DNA from: Pseudomonadota bacterium
GTDB taxonomy: Bacteria; Pseudomonadota; Alphaproteobacteria; Rhizobiales; Rhizobiaceae
DNA length: 5,342 nt
NCBI GenBank assembly: GCA_023428515.1
Contig: JAEYXI010000640.1
Location: 1 to 5,342 of the forward strand
Direction: 5' to 3'
Part shown: piece by piece, positions 4,733-5,342 of the stretch
Layout: every line of letters starts with the position of its first letter
How positions within the stretch are numbered: the first letter of the stretch is position 1
Position numbers and translations under genes: made by a program
The notes under the pieces: generated by a model
Told to the model about the DNA's origin: nothing
Database searches by the model: none
What the model saw: only the letters and a program-made list of their open reading frames with translations

Positions 4733-5342
4733 ATGGTTCGCAGATACTACAGCCTGCCCTCGTTGAGCGCTCTCGCCGCCTTCGAAGCGGCAGCGCGACA
4801 TCTCAGCCTGACGAAGGCTGCCGAAGAGCTGAATGTGACGCCCGGCGCCGTCTCGCGCTCGGTCCGGGCGCTGGAGGAGGAACTCGGCAATCCCCTGTTC
4901 CTGCGCAGGCATCGCGCGGTCGAACTCACCCGCGAGGGCGAGACGCTTGCCGCGGCGCTGCGCGAGAGCTTCGAGCGGATGGCGGCGAGCTTCCGCCAGA
5001 TAAAATCCTTCGGCGGGCAGGCAAGCGTCACCGTCGGCAGCACGATGGCGATGGCGCATCTATGGCTGATGCCGCGCATGGGGGCCTTCTGGAACAGGCA
5101 TCACGACATCGTCGTCGATCATGTCATCTCCGATCACCCGCGCGGCCTGGACCGCCCGGATGTCGACCTTCGCTTGCGTTATGGCGACGGGGAGTGGCCG
5201 GACGAACTGTCCGCCAAGCTTTATGACGACCGCATCTTCCCGGTGGCCAGCCCTGCCTTCGCGAAAGCCTATCCAACAGCGTCGGTGAAGGATTTGGCGC
5301 AACTACAACTGCTTTCGGTGGAAGGAATCGACTGGACCTGGA
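4733..5342 (+). CDS. LysR-type transcriptional regulator, GcvA-like (cut by window edge)
   Basis: This DNA-binding regulator probably controls the divergent StcD-like/ProC-like genes in response to a pathway substrate. The frame is open from ATG 4733 to the window end (203 codons, about two thirds of a normal 300-residue LysR protein). The N-terminal winged helix-turn-helix is clear: LPSLSALAAFEAAARHLSLT (8-27), then KAAEELNVTPGAVSRSVRAL (28-47) and LFLRRHRAVELTREG (55-69), the pattern of the GcvA/AmpR branch. The effector domain starts near residue 96 (QASVTVGS). It includes DLRLRYGDGEWPDELSAKL (145-163) and PVASPAFA (170-177), typical of GcvA-like members that bind amino-acid-type or other small ligands. 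The start is set by an in-frame TGA at 4658-4660 and the lack of another ATG or GTG between. The ribosome site is weak. The C-terminal part of the effector domain is not in the window. Confidence 0.95.
   Translation, partial: MVRRYYSLPSLSALAAFEAAARHLSLTKAAEELNVTPGAVSRSVRALEEELGNPLFLRRHRAVELTREGETLAAALRESFERMAASFRQIKSFGGQASVTVGSTMAMAHLWLMPRMGAFWNRHHDIVVDHVISDHPRGLDRPDVDLRLRYGDGEWPDELSAKLYDDRIFPVASPAFAKAYPTASVKDLAQLQLLSVEGIDWTW

Noticed and set aside
4631..5059. Minus-strand frames within the lysR region
   Set aside because: They are antisense to a clear LysR helix-turn-helix and effector domain and carry no motifs.
4636..5226. 196-codon plus-strand frame starting at 4636
   Set aside because: It is a different frame from the LysR product over most of its length; the LysR frame from 4733 shows the family motifs and stays open to the window end.

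Overview
This GC-rich window reads like an alphaproteobacterial, probably rhizobial (Hyphomicrobiales), chromosome or large replicon. The evidence is the codon usage, the style of the cytochrome oxidase subunits, and a dimethylamine-dehydrogenase/StcD-type flavoprotein that I know best from Sinorhizobium stachydrine catabolism. It holds five genes: four on the minus strand and one divergent regulator on the plus strand. Both ends of the window cut through a gene.

From right to left, a GcvA-like LysR regulator (plus strand, from 4733, truncated by the window end) is separated by a 215-base intergenic region from a minus-strand pair. The first of the pair is a 660-residue flavin/Fe-S oxidoreductase of the trimethylamine dehydrogenase / 2,4-dienoyl-CoA reductase family, resembling N-methylproline demethylase StcD (2535-4517). 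The second, 31 bases downstream, is a divergent pyrroline-5-carboxylate reductase (ProC-like, 1712-2503). The intergenic region carries a clear LysR-type T-N11-A operator (CGGTTG-N9-CAACCG, 4654-4674), other CGGTT/AACCG half-sites, and a CCGTCT-N6-AGACGG inverted repeat.

Left of the pair, after a 105-base spacer with an imperfect hairpin, come subunit II of a caa3-type cytochrome c oxidase (lipoprotein, CuA site plus fused cytochrome c, 542-1606) and the N-terminal third of subunit I (1-545), overlapping by four bases.

The likely working unit is LysR + StcD-like + ProC-like: a regulated module for oxidative N-demethylation of a proline-type or other secondary/tertiary amine, with the ProC-like enzyme handling a cyclic imine. 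The oxidase genes point the same way but may be a separate operon. The points that most deserve a second look are the pairing and odd motifs of the two enzymes, the operator architecture, and the apparent loss of the usual D-channel entrance residues in oxidase subunit I. I see no mobile element, CRISPR array, tRNA or rRNA in the window.
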